DNA of 46,180 nt from an uncultured Faecalibacterium sp. (GCA_900539945.1 UQDV01000017.1:1-46180); one strand, 5' to 3'. Positions 15,719 through 25,849 are shown, counted from the stretch's first letter. Numbers and translations are program-made. The notes: generated from the letters alone by a model not told the origin.

Positions 15719-17116
15719 ATGCAGATTTTCAACACCCTGACCCGTCAGAAGGAAGAATTTGTGCCGCAGGTGCCGGGCGAGTACCGCATCTACGTCTGCG
15801 GCCCGACGGTCTACAACTACATCCACATCGGCAACGCCCGCCCGCTGATCGTGTTCGATACCCTGCGCCGTTATCTGGAGTATCGCGGCAACAAGGTGAC
15901 CTACGTTTCCAACATCACCGACATTGACGACAAGCTCATCAAGAAAGGGCAGGAAGAGGGCACCTCCATGAAGGAGGTCGCCCAGCGCTTCGAGGCCGAG
16001 TACCTCAAGGACGCCGAGGGCCTGAACTGCAAGAAGCCCACGGTCCAGCCCCGCGCCACCGAGCACATCCAGCAGATCCTGGACATCGTGAAGGACCTGA
16101 TCGACTCCGGCCATGCCTACGTTGCCAAAAACGGTGACGTGTACTTCCGCGTGAAGAGCGATCCCAGCTACGGCAAACTGAGCCACCTGAAGCTGGACGA
16201 TCTGGAGAGCGGCAACCGGGAGCTGCGCAGCCAGATGGACGACGATCTGAAAGAGGACCCCGCTGACTTTGCCGTGTGGAAGGCTGCCAAGCCCGGCGAA
16301 CCTGCCTGGGAGAGCCCCTACGGCATGGGCCGCCCCGGCTGGCACATCGAGTGCAGCGCCATGAGCCGCACCCATCTGGGCAAGACCATCGACCTGCACT
16401 GCGGCGGTCAGGACCTGATCTTCCCCCACCACGAAAACGAGATCGCGCAGAGTGAGTGCGCCAACGGCTGTGAGTTTGCCCGCTACTGGATGCACAACGG
16501 CTTCATCAACGTGGACAATCAGAAGATGTCCAAGAGCCTGCACAATTTCTTTACCGTGCGGGACGTGGCCAACGTTTACGGCTATGAGCCCATCCGCTAC
16601 TTCATGCTGACTGCCGGTTACCGGATGCCGCTGAACTACACGGTGGACCTGATCGAGAGTTGCAAGAACAGCCTGGAGCGCCTGTACACCTGCCGCGAGA
16701 ATCTGGACTTTACCCTGAGCAAGGGCAATTTCGGCACTGACGAGAGCCTGAAGGAGAAGGCCGCCGAGGCAAAGCAGAAGTTCTGCACTGCCATGGACGA
16801 CGACCTGAACACCCCGGACGCACTGGCTGCCGTGTTTGACCTGGTGAAGGACATCAACACCCTGTCCGCCTCTTCCAGCAAGGAAGCACTGGAGACCGCT
16901 GCCGCCGCTTTTGACGAGATCACCGGCGTGCTGGGTCTGCTGTACAACCGCAAGAAGGACGAGGTGCCCGCCGAGGTGACCGCGCTGGTGGAAAAGCGCG
17001 CCGCCGCCAAGAAGGCCAAGGACTGGGCCACCGCCGACGCCATCCGCGCCGAGCTGACCGCCATGGGCTGGGCCGTCAAGGACACCGCCCAGGGCCCGCA
17101 GCTGAGCAAGCTGTAA
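15719..17116 (+). CDS. cysS: Cysteine--tRNA ligase
   Basis: CysS charges tRNA-Cys. The 465-residue class I synthetase is complete. The HIGH motif appears as HIGNARP, following the zinc-ligand start CGPTVYNY; WHIECSAMS and HHENEIAQSE supply the other zinc and cysteine-binding residues; KMSKS is present at QKMSKSLHNF. The C-terminal helical part ends with the anticodon-binding DWATADAIRAELTAMGWAVKDTAQGP segment. GAAGGAGAG precedes the ATG. A strong bidirectional terminator follows after 16 bases. Confidence 0.97.
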   Translation: MQIFNTLTRQKEEFVPQVPGEYRIYVCGPTVYNYIHIGNARPLIVFDTLRRYLEYRGNKVTYVSNITDIDDKLIKKGQEEGTSMKEVAQRFEAEYLKDAEGLNCKKPTVQPRATEHIQQILDIVKDLIDSGHAYVAKNGDVYFRVKSDPSYGKLSHLKLDDLESGNRELRSQMDDDLKEDPADFAVWKAAKPGEPAWESPYGMGRPGWHIECSAMSRTHLGKTIDLHCGGQDLIFPHHENEIAQSECANGCEFARYWMHNGFINVDNQKMSKSLHNFFTVRDVANVYGYEPIRYFMLTAGYRMPLNYTVDLIESCKNSLERLYTCRENLDFTLSKGNFGTDESLKEKAAEAKQKFCTAMDDDLNTPDALAAVFDLVKDINTLSASSSKEALETAAAAFDEITGVLGLLYNRKKDEVPAEVTALVEKRAAAKKAKDWATADAIRAELTAMGWAVKDTAQGPQLSKL

Positions 17117-17132
17117 GGCTTATCTTATAAAC

Positions 17133-17172
17133 AAAAAGGGAGCGTTTCCGTGCAGGAAACGCTCCCTTTTTT
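17133..17172. terminator. Bidirectional terminator between cysS and the small minus-strand ORFs
   Basis: AAAAAGGGAGCGTTTC pairs with GAAACGCTCCCTTTTT; there is a T run after the stem on both strands. It can end cysS on the plus strand and the small ORFs on the minus strand. Confidence 0.92.
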
Positions 17173-17202
17173 GCAGGCTGAAAATGGATCACGGACGCCG
17201 GG

Positions 17203-17295
17203 TCACAGGAACCAGCGCTCCGAGAGGATCCACCAGATCCCCGGCAGGTTGATGGGGAACAGGTTGCAGAACAGATCGCGCAGGGCAGTGAACAT
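17203..17295 (-). CDS. 30-residue hydrophobic peptide, unknown (second of a tandem pair)
   Basis: The ORF reads MFTALRDLFCNLF followed by PINLPGIWWILSERWFL. It is preceded by AAAGGAGG, 8 bases before the ATG, and followed 30 bases later by the bidirectional terminator. The peptide is aromatic and hydrophobic with two charged points, like a small membrane-inserting peptide. It lies 71 bases after a similar 30-codon ORF on the same strand. The ribosome binding site and terminator support it being translated, but I know no family for it. Confidence 0.5.
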   Translation of the reverse strand: MFTALRDLFCNLFPINLPGIWWILSERWFL

Positions 17296-17366
17296 GGGGC
17301 AGGCCTCCTTTCTTTGGCTTTCTTGCGTTCCGGTGGTTCTGGCACCGGTAGCGTCATAAGGGGAGA

Positions 17367-17459
17367 TCAGGCAAAAAATGCCTTCAGCAGAAGCAGCAGC
17401 ACTTTGAAGAAATTCCCGGTGCCGAGCAGCTTATACAGCGAGACAAGAGTAGACAGCAT
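17367..17459 (-). CDS. 30-residue hydrophobic peptide, unknown (first of a tandem pair)
   Basis: The ORF reads MLSTLVSLYKLLGTGNFFKV then LLLLLKAFFA: a single membrane-length hydrophobic helix with two internal Lys and one near the end. AAAGGAG precedes the ATG by about 10 bases. It lies between the eno terminator and the second 30-codon ORF. I cannot place a convincing promoter; the 140 bases upstream contain only TTGGCA-like and TATCTT-like hexamers at poor spacing. Type I toxin-like peptides and small membrane regulators have this look, but function is unknown. Confidence 0.5.
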   Translation of the reverse strand: MLSTLVSLYKLLGTGNFFKVLLLLLKAFFA

Positions 17460-17579
17460 GCGTTGTTTGCTCCTTTCCATGGGGTGGGGGCAGAAGAGTG
17501 CCTCCGCCCGCCTCATAGAAGATACGAACCGGCAGTGCCAAAAATTGCAAACAGGATGCTGGAATTTTTTCCCACAACG

Positions 17580-17617
17580 CAAAAAAGCGGCGGCACCCGC
17601 TGTGGATGCCGCCGCTT
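17580..17617 (-). terminator. Terminator of eno
   Basis: On the minus strand GCGGCGGCA pairs with TGCCGCCGC and is followed by TTTTTT. It lies 26 bases after the eno stop. Confidence 0.92.
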
Positions 17618-17642
17618 GCAGTGTGAGTTCTGGAAAAATGGC

Positions 17643-19027
<1,385 letters not shown>

Positions 19028-19196
19028 GAACATCCTACCACGGTTTCCCAAAAGGTGCAAGAGCTGAGCGGAATGTTTGTGGGCATAAACTTTGCACAGG
19101 GGCAGGCCGCATGGTTTCAGCGTGCCCGGCGGGGCCATTGAATATTCCGTATGACAGTCATGTGATTTTGGTATGGCAGATATACTAAAAATAATC

Positions 19197-19225
19197 TTTA
19201 CATTTTGGCAGGGCCGTTCTATACT
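19197..19225 (+). promoter_or_regulatory. Promoter of the MATE exporter gene
   Basis: TTTACA and TATACT are separated by 17 bases, 60 bases before the ATG. Confidence 0.72.
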
Positions 19226-19284
19226 GGAACGCGGTCAAGATTTTTTAATGGGATACTGGTTATCTGATAGAGGAGGATCACACT

Positions 19285-20706
19285 ATGAATAAGGATCTGA
19301 CGGTCGGCAAGCCGTCACAGGTGCTGTGGCAGTTCTGCCTGCCCATGTTCGGCAGCATTATCTTCCAGCAGCTGTACAACATTGCCGACAGCCTTGTGGC
19401 AGGCAAGTTCATCGGCGAAAACGCCCTGGCTGCCGTGGGCAACAGCTACGAGATCACCCTGATCTTCATTGCCTTTGCATTCGGCTGCAACATTGGCTGC
19501 TCGGTCATCGTGTCGCGCTACTTTGGTGCCAAGGAATACGATGACATGAAAACCTCGGTGTACACGGCCCTCATCGGCTCGGCAGTGCTGTGTGCAGTGC
19601 TGATGGTGTTCGGTCTGCTGGGCTGCCGCAGCCTGCTGGAGCTCATCAACACCCCGGAGGAGATCCTGGCGGACTCGGCCCTGTATCTGGACATCTACGT
19701 TCTGGGCCTGCCTTTCATGTTCTTCTACAACATTGCCACCGGCATCTTCTCGGCGCTGGGTGACAGCAAGACGCCGTTCTACTTCCTGGCCGTCTCGTCT
19801 CTGTCCAACATCGGCGTGGACATCCTGTTCGTGGCCGGGTTCCACATGGGTGTGGCCGGTGTGGCCTGGGCGACCTTCCTGTGCCAGGGTGTGAGCTGCA
19901 TCCTGGCCATGGTGGTGGTGTTCCGCCGCATGAAGGCCATCCCCGCACAGCGCAAGACGGTGTGGTTCTCCTGGGGCATGCTGGGCAAGATCGCCGTGGT
20001 GGCCATCCCCAGCATCCTGCAGCAGAGCTTCATCTCGGTGGGCAACATCATCCTGCAGAGCGTCATCAACACCTTTGGCGCCAGCGTCATTGCAGGCTAC
20101 TCTGCCGCCGTCAAGCTGAACAACATGGTCATTACCTCCTTCACCACCCTGGGCAACGGCATCTCCAACTATACCTCCCAGAACATGGGTGCCGGCAAGA
20201 TGGAACGCGTCAAGGCGGGCTTTGGTGCGGGCCGCAATCTGGTGTGGCTCATCTGCGTGCCCATCGTCATCCTGTACTTCTTCTTCGGCCGCACGCTGCT
20301 GCTGCTGTTCATGAATGACCCGCAGGGCCCGGCCATCGACACTGGTATGCTGTTCCTGCACATCCTTTCGCCCTTCTACTTTGTGGTGTCCCTCAAGCTG
20401 GTCACCGACGGCATCCTGCGCGGCTGCGGTCTGATGGGCCGCTTCATGGTGGCCACCTTCACCGACCTGATCCTGCGCGTGGGCATGGCCATCGTGCTCA
20501 GCGGCACCGAGCTGGGCAGCACCGGCATCTGGCTGTCCTGGCCCATCGGCTGGTGCATCGGCACGGTACTGTCCATCGTGTTCTATGCAACGGCCATTCG
20601 TAAGGCGTTGGGCCAGCCTTCGCTGAAAAAAGAGGCAGAAGATCTGGTGGAAGAACTCCACGAAGAGGCCGAGCAGGCTGTAGAACCGGCCTCTGAGACG
20701 GTGTAA
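19285..20706 (+). CDS. MATE family efflux transporter
   Basis: This 473-residue protein has the twelve-span pattern of MATE (DinF/NorM) cation-coupled exporters of drugs and metabolites. The start DLTVGKPSQVLWQFCLPMFGSIIFQQLYNIADSLVAGKFIGENALAAVGN is typical of the Gram-positive MATE group, with the second repeat beginning near AVVAIPSILQQSFISVGNIILQSVINTFGASVIAGYSAAVKLNN. The C-terminus has a polar acidic tail (EAEDLVEELHEEAEQAVEP). AGAGGAGG precedes the ATG. It has its own promoter and no partner gene, so the substrate is unknown. Confidence 0.93.
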   Translation: MNKDLTVGKPSQVLWQFCLPMFGSIIFQQLYNIADSLVAGKFIGENALAAVGNSYEITLIFIAFAFGCNIGCSVIVSRYFGAKEYDDMKTSVYTALIGSAVLCAVLMVFGLLGCRSLLELINTPEEILADSALYLDIYVLGLPFMFFYNIATGIFSALGDSKTPFYFLAVSSLSNIGVDILFVAGFHMGVAGVAWATFLCQGVSCILAMVVVFRRMKAIPAQRKTVWFSWGMLGKIAVVAIPSILQQSFISVGNIILQSVINTFGASVIAGYSAAVKLNNMVITSFTTLGNGISNYTSQNMGAGKMERVKAGFGAGRNLVWLICVPIVILYFFFGRTLLLLFMNDPQGPAIDTGMLFLHILSPFYFVVSLKLVTDGILRGCGLMGRFMVATFTDLILRVGMAIVLSGTELGSTGIWLSWPIGWCIGTVLSIVFYATAIRKALGQPSLKKEAEDLVEELHEEAEQAVEPASETV

Positions 20707-20775
20707 CCATTTTGCAACTTGTGAAGTGAATTCATCTGACGGACGAATAAAATGAACAACTTGAAATAGTGCACA

Positions 20776-20789
20776 AAAACGCGCGTTTT
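20776..20789. repeat. Perfect 14-bp palindrome between the MATE gene and liv operon
   Basis: AAAACGCGCGTTTT is self-complementary and is flanked by CACAAA on the left and TTTGTG on the right, lengthening the symmetry with a two-base bulge. It lies 70 bases after the MATE stop and 63 bases before the liv promoter. It may be an operator or a weak transcript end for the MATE gene. Confidence 0.4.
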
Positions 20790-20851
20790 GATTTGTGTAA
20801 TTTAGCAACAAAGCCGAGAAAAAGCCCCCAAAAGTATGGACGGTTTGTGAA

Positions 20852-20880
20852 TTGCGGATTTGAACACGGATAGCTATAAT
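20852..20880 (+). promoter_or_regulatory. Promoter of the liv operon
   Basis: TTGCGG and TATAAT are separated by 17 bases. Transcription would begin near 20887, immediately before a terminator-like hairpin. Confidence 0.65.
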
Positions 20881-20894
20881 AACAGACAAGAACA

Positions 20895-20939
20895 GAAGCA
20901 AGGCCGCTTTTAGAGGGGAAGGGCCTTGCTTCCGTTTTT
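20895..20939 (+). terminator. Terminator hairpin in the liv leader (possible attenuator)
   Basis: GAAGCAAGGCC pairs perfectly with GGCCTTGCTTC over a 16-base loop, followed by CGTTTTT. It begins about 8 bases after the predicted liv start point and 50 bases before livJ, so it either ends MATE read-through or controls entry into the liv operon. Confidence 0.75.
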
Positions 20940-20989
20940 ATCCTTGATTCTATTCGATCCTATAAAATACTCCGAAGGAGGAGATTTTT

Positions 20990-22198
20990 ATGAAAAAGAT
21001 GTTCACTCGTCGTCAGTTCATGGCCGCTGCCGGTGTTGCTGTTGCAGCAGGTGCCCTGACCGCCTGCGGCGGTTCCTCCGCAAGCACTGCCGGCTCTGCT
21101 GCCGGTTCCGCTGCTGCCTCCGGCAGCACCATCAAGGTGGGCGTTATGGGCCCCCTGACCGGTGATGCTTCCGTTTACGGTCAGGCTGTTGTCAACGGTG
21201 CCAGCCTGTATATCAAGCAGGTCAATGCAGACGGCGGTGTCAACGGCAAGCAGCTGGAGGTCATCGCCATGGACGAGCAGGGCGATGAGACACAGGCTGT
21301 CACCTGCTTTACCAAGATGGTGGATCAGGGCATCACCGCTCTGGTGGGCGATGTGACCACCGCCCCCACCCTGGCTGTTGCCGCCGAGAGCGCCGACTAC
21401 AATATGCCCATGGTCACCGCTTCCGCTACCGCCGAGGCTGTCACCTACGATGCCGAGACCGACACCGTGAACGGGAACGTGTTCCGCGCCTGCTTTACCG
21501 ACCCCTTCCAGGGCGTGAAGATGGCAGACTACGCCTATGAGAAGCTGGGCTACAAAAAGGCCGCCGTCATCTTCCTGAAGGGCAAGGACTACAACGAGGG
21601 TCTGGCTGAGAACTTTGCCAAGGAGTTTGAGGCAAAGGGCGGCGAGATCGTTGACCAGGAGAGCTACTCTGAGGGCGATGTGGACTTCAAGACCCAGCTG
21701 ACCAGCATTCTGGGCAAAAACCCCGAAGTGGTCTTCTGCCCCAACTACTATCAGGAAGTGGGCCAGATCCTGGCTCAGGCCGAGAGCGTCGGCCTGACCG
21801 TTCCCTTCCTGGGCGGCGACGGCTGGGATGGTCTGGAGGGCTACGCCACCGCCGACCAGCTGAAGGATTCCTACTTCTGCGCCTGCTACGCCAAGGGCTC
21901 CAGCGCCGCATTTGAGGATGCCTATAAGGCTGAGTACGGCGAGGCTTACCCCAACGGCTTTGCCCCCCTGGGTTACGATGCCGCCATGACCGTGGTGTAC
22001 GGCATCAAGGCAGCCGAGGAGCAGGGCCTCGAGGCCGGCTCTGACGAGTACAAGCAGGCTGTCATCGACGCCATTGCCGGCGGCACCATTGAGGGCATCA
22101 CCGGCACCTTTACCTTCGACGAGTATCACAACCCCGTCAAGAGCACCGCTATCCTGACCTATGTGGACGGCAAGCCCGAGCTGAAGGAAATGTTCTGA
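20990..22198 (+). CDS. livJ: Branched-chain amino acid ABC transporter, substrate-binding lipoprotein
   Basis: This 402-residue protein is the extracellular receptor of a leucine/isoleucine/valine-type ABC importer. The signal peptide has a twin-arginine-like start (TRRQFMAAAG, Arg7-Arg8) and a lipobox LTAC with Cys26 as the lipidation site, so it may be a Tat-exported lipoprotein. A low-complexity Ser/Ala/Gly linker (27-44) leads to the type I periplasmic-binding fold: IKVGVMGPLTGDASVYGQAVVNGASLYIKQVNADGGVNGKQLEV is the usual start of LivJ. GAAGGAGGAG precedes the ATG. It heads livJHMGF but is separated from livH by a terminator, which would raise receptor amount over the membrane parts. Family members also bind other amino acids or amides. 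Confidence 0.93.
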   Translation: MKKMFTRRQFMAAAGVAVAAGALTACGGSSASTAGSAAGSAAASGSTIKVGVMGPLTGDASVYGQAVVNGASLYIKQVNADGGVNGKQLEVIAMDEQGDETQAVTCFTKMVDQGITALVGDVTTAPTLAVAAESADYNMPMVTASATAEAVTYDAETDTVNGNVFRACFTDPFQGVKMADYAYEKLGYKKAAVIFLKGKDYNEGLAENFAKEFEAKGGEIVDQESYSEGDVDFKTQLTSILGKNPEVVFCPNYYQEVGQILAQAESVGLTVPFLGGDGWDGLEGYATADQLKDSYFCACYAKGSSAAFEDAYKAEYGEAYPNGFAPLGYDAAMTVVYGIKAAEEQGLEAGSDEYKQAVIDAIAGGTIEGITGTFTFDEYHNPVKSTAILTYVDGKPELKEMF

Positions 22199-22260
22199 TC
22201 CGTGCCGTTCCATCCACCGGTGATGGAGCCGCCCGCACAGAGCAAAACGCATGATCTTTT

Positions 22261-22308
22261 GGAGAACGCCGGAACAGCTTTTTTCTGGTCAGGCGTTCTC
22301 CGTTTTTT
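22261..22308 (+). terminator. Internal terminator between livJ and livH
   Basis: GGAGAACGCC pairs with GGCGTTCTCC, with an inner stem (GAACAG / CTGGTC), followed by GTTTTTT. Partial termination here would favour the binding protein. Confidence 0.88.
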
Positions 22309-22352
22309 ATATCAAAAAGTGTAAACGCCGCAAAGAAAGGAAGTATCTGACC

Positions 22353-23231
22353 ATGACAGTGTTCTTCAGCCAGCTGATCAACGGCTTGTCCCTTGGCAGC
22401 ATCTATGCACTGATCGCTCTGGGCTACAGTATGGTGTACGGCATTATCCTGCTGCTGAACTTTGCCCACGGCGACGTCATCATGGTGGGCGCATATATGT
22501 CCTGGTTCGTCATGAACCAGCTGGGCCTGGGCCCGGTCACCGCTGTGTGCGCCACCATCCTTACCTGTACGCTGCTGGGCGTCGTGATCGAAAAGGTCGC
22601 CTACACCCCTCTGCGGAACGCCCCCCGGATCTCGCTGCTGATCACCGCCATTGGCGTCTCCTTCTTTCTGGAGTACACCGCAGAGCTGATCCTGGGCTCG
22701 GGTGCAAAGGTCATCCCGGCCTACTACACCAACCAGACCTTCCGGTTGGGCAAGGTGCCCCTGGGCCTTACCTCCATCATCACCCTGGCGGTGACGGTGC
22801 TGTCCATGCTGGCGCTCACCTTCCTGGTGCAAAAGACCAAGCTGGGCAAGGCCATGCGCGCTGTCTCGGAGGATATGGACGCTGCCCGCCTGATGGGCAT
22901 CAACGTCAACAGCACCATCTCCTTCACCTTTGCAGTCGGCTCGGCGCTGGCGGGCATCGGCAGCGTGCTGTACTGCTGCTCCTACCCCCAGGCTACCCCC
23001 ACCATGGGCTCCATGCTGGGTCTGAAGGCCTTTGTCGCCGCTGTTTTGGGTGGCATCGGCTCCATCCCGGGCGCCATGATCGGCGGCATTGCCATCGGTC
23101 TGTGCGAGTGCTTTGTCTCGGCCATCGGCCTTTCGGCCTGGAAGGACGCTGTTACATTTGCAATTCTGATCATCGTGCTGCTGGTCAAGCCCACAGGCTT
23201 CCTCGGCCGCAAGGTGCAGGAAAAGGTGTAA
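22353..23231 (+). CDS. livH: Branched-chain amino acid ABC transporter permease LivH
   Basis: This 292-residue permease is one of two membrane subunits of the importer. It begins TVFFSQLINGLSLGSIYALIALGYSMVYGIILLLNFAHGD, an almost canonical LivH start, and has about eight spans; the ATPase-contact loop is AMRAVSEDMDAARLMGINVN. The start at 22353 is supported by AAAGGAAG and by alignment to the family start; the frame is open upstream but runs into the livJ terminator. livM follows after 13 bases. Confidence 0.95.
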   Translation: MTVFFSQLINGLSLGSIYALIALGYSMVYGIILLLNFAHGDVIMVGAYMSWFVMNQLGLGPVTAVCATILTCTLLGVVIEKVAYTPLRNAPRISLLITAIGVSFFLEYTAELILGSGAKVIPAYYTNQTFRLGKVPLGLTSIITLAVTVLSMLALTFLVQKTKLGKAMRAVSEDMDAARLMGINVNSTISFTFAVGSALAGIGSVLYCCSYPQATPTMGSMLGLKAFVAAVLGGIGSIPGAMIGGIAIGLCECFVSAIGLSAWKDAVTFAILIIVLLVKPTGFLGRKVQEKV

Positions 23232-23244
23232 GGAGGGCAGAACG

Positions 23245-24273
23245 ATGAAAACCAACCGCAAGACCATCAAAATGCCCGTGCGCTACCTGATGAATCTGGT
23301 GCTGGTGGGGCTGCTGTTCGTGGGGCTTTCCTATGTGACCGGCAGTATGCTTTCCACCTACCAGAACAAGGTACTGCTGACCGTGGGCATCAACATCATT
23401 CTGGCTGTTTCGCTGAACGTTGCCACCGGCTATCTGGGGCAGCTGCCGCTGGGCCACGCCGGTTTTATGGCGGTGGGTGCCTACGCCTGTGCCCTGTTCA
23501 CCAAATCCTCCGGCCTTCCCAAGGGTGTGGCCTTTGCCATCGGTCTGGTGCTGGCATGGGTGGTTGCCGGACTGTTTGGGGTGCTTATCGGCATCCCCGC
23601 CCTGCGGCTCACCGGTGACTATCTGGCCATTCTGACCCTGGGCTTTGGCGAGATCATCCGCATCACCCTGAACAACATCGATGATGTGCTGGGCTTCAAG
23701 CTGTTCTACGGCTCCAAGGGCCTGAAGAACATTCCCAAATACTCCAACTTTACCAACGTGTTCCTGTGTGTGGTCATCACCTGCTTCCTCATCCACGCCA
23801 TGATGAAGAGCCGCCACGGCCGGGCTGTGCTGGCGATCCGCGACAACGAGATCGCCGCCGAGAGCTGCGGCATCCAGACCACCTACTACAAGGTCATGGC
23901 CTTTGCCTTCTCGGCAGCCTTTGCCGGCATGGCCGGCGGCCTGTACGCCTGCTACATCGGCGTGCTGAACCCCTCCACCTTCGGCTTCATGAAGTCCATC
24001 GAGATCCTGGTCATGGTGGTCCTGGGCGGCATGGGCTCCATGCTGGGCTCCATCCTGTCCGCGACGGTGCTGACCATCCTGCCGGAGGCCACCCGCAGCT
24101 TCGACAGCTACCGCATGGTCATCTACTCGCTGGTGCTGATCCTGATGATGATCTTCCGTCCGGGCGGACTGCTGGGCAGCTACGACTTCTCCCTGAGCCG
24201 CGTTGTGGAAAAGATCATGAACGGCGAACTGTTCAAGAAGAACAAGGAAAAGGAGGGCGCTGACCATGAGTGA
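23245..24273 (+). CDS. livM: Branched-chain amino acid ABC transporter permease LivM
   Basis: This 342-residue permease is the second membrane subunit. Family features are LLTVGINIILAVSLNVATGYLGQLPLGHAGFMAVGAYACAL, LTGDYLAILTLGFGEIIRI, and the coupling loop SRHGRAVLAIRDNEIAAESCGIQTTYYKVMAF. A basic C-terminal tail (KKNKEKEGADHE) follows the last span. It starts with AAGGAGG upstream and overlaps livG by 8 bases. Confidence 0.95.
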   Translation: MKTNRKTIKMPVRYLMNLVLVGLLFVGLSYVTGSMLSTYQNKVLLTVGINIILAVSLNVATGYLGQLPLGHAGFMAVGAYACALFTKSSGLPKGVAFAIGLVLAWVVAGLFGVLIGIPALRLTGDYLAILTLGFGEIIRITLNNIDDVLGFKLFYGSKGLKNIPKYSNFTNVFLCVVITCFLIHAMMKSRHGRAVLAIRDNEIAAESCGIQTTYYKVMAFAFSAAFAGMAGGLYACYIGVLNPSTFGFMKSIEILVMVVLGGMGSMLGSILSATVLTILPEATRSFDSYRMVIYSLVLILMMIFRPGGLLGSYDFSLSRVVEKIMNGELFKKNKEKEGADHE

Positions 24274-25105
24274 GTTCCAGACCAAGTTAAACAGTGTGCC
24301 CTCCGGCGGCTTCCTGACCGACCGCGACAAGGACAAAAAGCCCATTCTGGACGTGCGGGAGCTGGGCATCGACTTCGGCGGCCTGACCGCCGTGGACGGC
24401 TTCAACCTGATGATCGGCCGCAACGAGATCACCGGTCTGATCGGCCCCAACGGTGCCGGTAAGACCACCGTGTTCAACCTGCTCACCAACGTTTACCAGC
24501 CCACCCGCGGCTCCATCCTGATCGACGGCATGCCTACGGCGGGCAAAAAGACCTATCAGGTCAACCGCATGGGTGTGGCCCGTACTTTCCAGAACATCCG
24601 TCTGTTCAAGGAATTGAGCGTCATCGACAACATCAAGGTGGGCCTGCACGAGTCCATGAAGTATAATTTGGCCTCCTCCCTGGTGCGGCTGCCCAACTAC
24701 TGGAAAGAGGAAAAAAAGTGCACCGAGCGTGCCTTTGAGCTGCTGGACATCTTCCACATGGCCGACCTGGCCAACGTGCCTGCCGGCAGCCTGCCCTACG
24801 GTGCTCAGCGTCGTCTGGAGATCATGCGTGCACTGGCTACCAGCCCGAAGCTGCTGCTGCTGGACGAGCCTGCCGCCGGTATGAACCCCTCGGAGACCGC
24901 CGAGCTGACCGAGACCATCCGCCGCATCCGGGACGAGTTCAACATTGCCGTGCTGCTGATCGAGCATGATATGAGCCTGGTCATGGGCATCTGCGAGGGC
25001 ATCGCGGTGCTGAACTTCGGCCGCATCATTGCCAAGGGCACCCCGGACGAGATCCGCAACAACCCCCAGGTCATCGAAGCCTACCTGGGCAAGAAGGAGG
25101 GCTGA
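24266..25105 (+). CDS. livG: Branched-chain amino acid ABC transporter ATPase LivG
   Basis: This 279-residue ATPase has Walker A GPNGAGKTT, the Q-loop region ARTFQNIRLF, the ABC signature region as LPYGAQRRLEI (the usual LSGGQ replaced by PYGAQ, normal for LivG) and Walker B KLLLLDEPAAGMNPSE, which is the LivG mark. About 25 extra residues precede the usual family start (MSEFQTKLNSVPSGGFLTDR). The ATG is preceded by AAGGAGG inside livM, with which it overlaps. It pairs with LivF. Confidence 0.96.
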   Translation: MSEFQTKLNSVPSGGFLTDRDKDKKPILDVRELGIDFGGLTAVDGFNLMIGRNEITGLIGPNGAGKTTVFNLLTNVYQPTRGSILIDGMPTAGKKTYQVNRMGVARTFQNIRLFKELSVIDNIKVGLHESMKYNLASSLVRLPNYWKEEKKCTERAFELLDIFHMADLANVPAGSLPYGAQRRLEIMRALATSPKLLLLDEPAAGMNPSETAELTETIRRIRDEFNIAVLLIEHDMSLVMGICEGIAVLNFGRIIAKGTPDEIRNNPQVIEAYLGKKEG

Positions 25106-25108
25106 GCG

Positions 25109-25822
25109 ATGGCAGATACCATCCTGAAGGTCGATAACATCAACGTGTATTACGGCAATATCCACGCCGTAAAGGGCGTTTCCTTTGAGGTGAACGAGGG
25201 CGAGATCGTGACCCTGATCGGTGCCAACGGTGCCGGTAAGTCCACCACCCTGAAAACCATCTCCGGCCTGCTGAAGCCCCGTACCGGGGACGTGCTGTAC
25301 CGGGGCAAAAGCATCAAGGGCGTGCGCGCCCACAAGATCGTGGAAGCCGGTCTGGCACAGGTGCCGGAAGGCCGCCATGTGTTCCTGCACATGACCGTGG
25401 AGGAGAACCTGGATATGGGCGCTTACACCCAGCCTGCCTCCACCATTGCTGCCAACAAGGAAAAGGTGTTTGAGCTGTTCCCCCGCCTGAAGGAGCGCCG
25501 CAAGCAGCTGGCCGGCACCATGTCCGGCGGCGAACAGCAGATGCTGGCCATGGGCCGTGCGCTCATGAGCAACGCTTCCATGCTGATGCTGGACGAGCCC
25601 TCCATGGGCCTGTCGCCCCTGCTGGTGCAGGAGATCTTTGACATCATCCGCAACATCCACAAGGAGGGCATGACCATCCTGCTGGTGGAGCAGAACGCAC
25701 AGATGGCCCTTTCCGTGGCCGACCGCGCCTATGTTCTGGAGACCGGCCGCGTGGTCATGGCCGGCACCGGTGCCGAGCTGCTGACCAACGAGCGGGTGCG
25801 CAGCGCGTACCTGGGCGGCTGA
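25109..25822 (+). CDS. livF: Branched-chain amino acid ABC transporter ATPase LivF
   Basis: This 237-residue ATPase is the second nucleotide-binding subunit. Walker A is GANGAGKST, the LivF-specific [22 protein letters not shown] follows, the signature is [17 protein letters not shown] and Walker B is [19 protein letters not shown]. It begins 3 bases after livG with AAGGAGG in the livG end, and is the last gene of the operon, followed by a strong terminator. Confidence 0.97.
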   Translation: MADTILKVDNINVYYGNIHAVKGVSFEVNEGEIVTLIGANGAGKSTTLKTISGLLKPRTGDVLYRGKSIKGVRAHKIVEAGLAQVPEGRHVFLHMTVEENLDMGAYTQPASTIAANKEKVFELFPRLKERRKQLAGTMSGGEQQMLAMGRALMSNASMLMLDEPSMGLSPLLVQEIFDIIRNIHKEGMTILLVEQNAQMALSVADRAYVLETGRVVMAGTGAELLTNERVRSAYLGG

Positions 25823-25849
25823 GCCTTTTTCAAGACACGACGCGATGCG

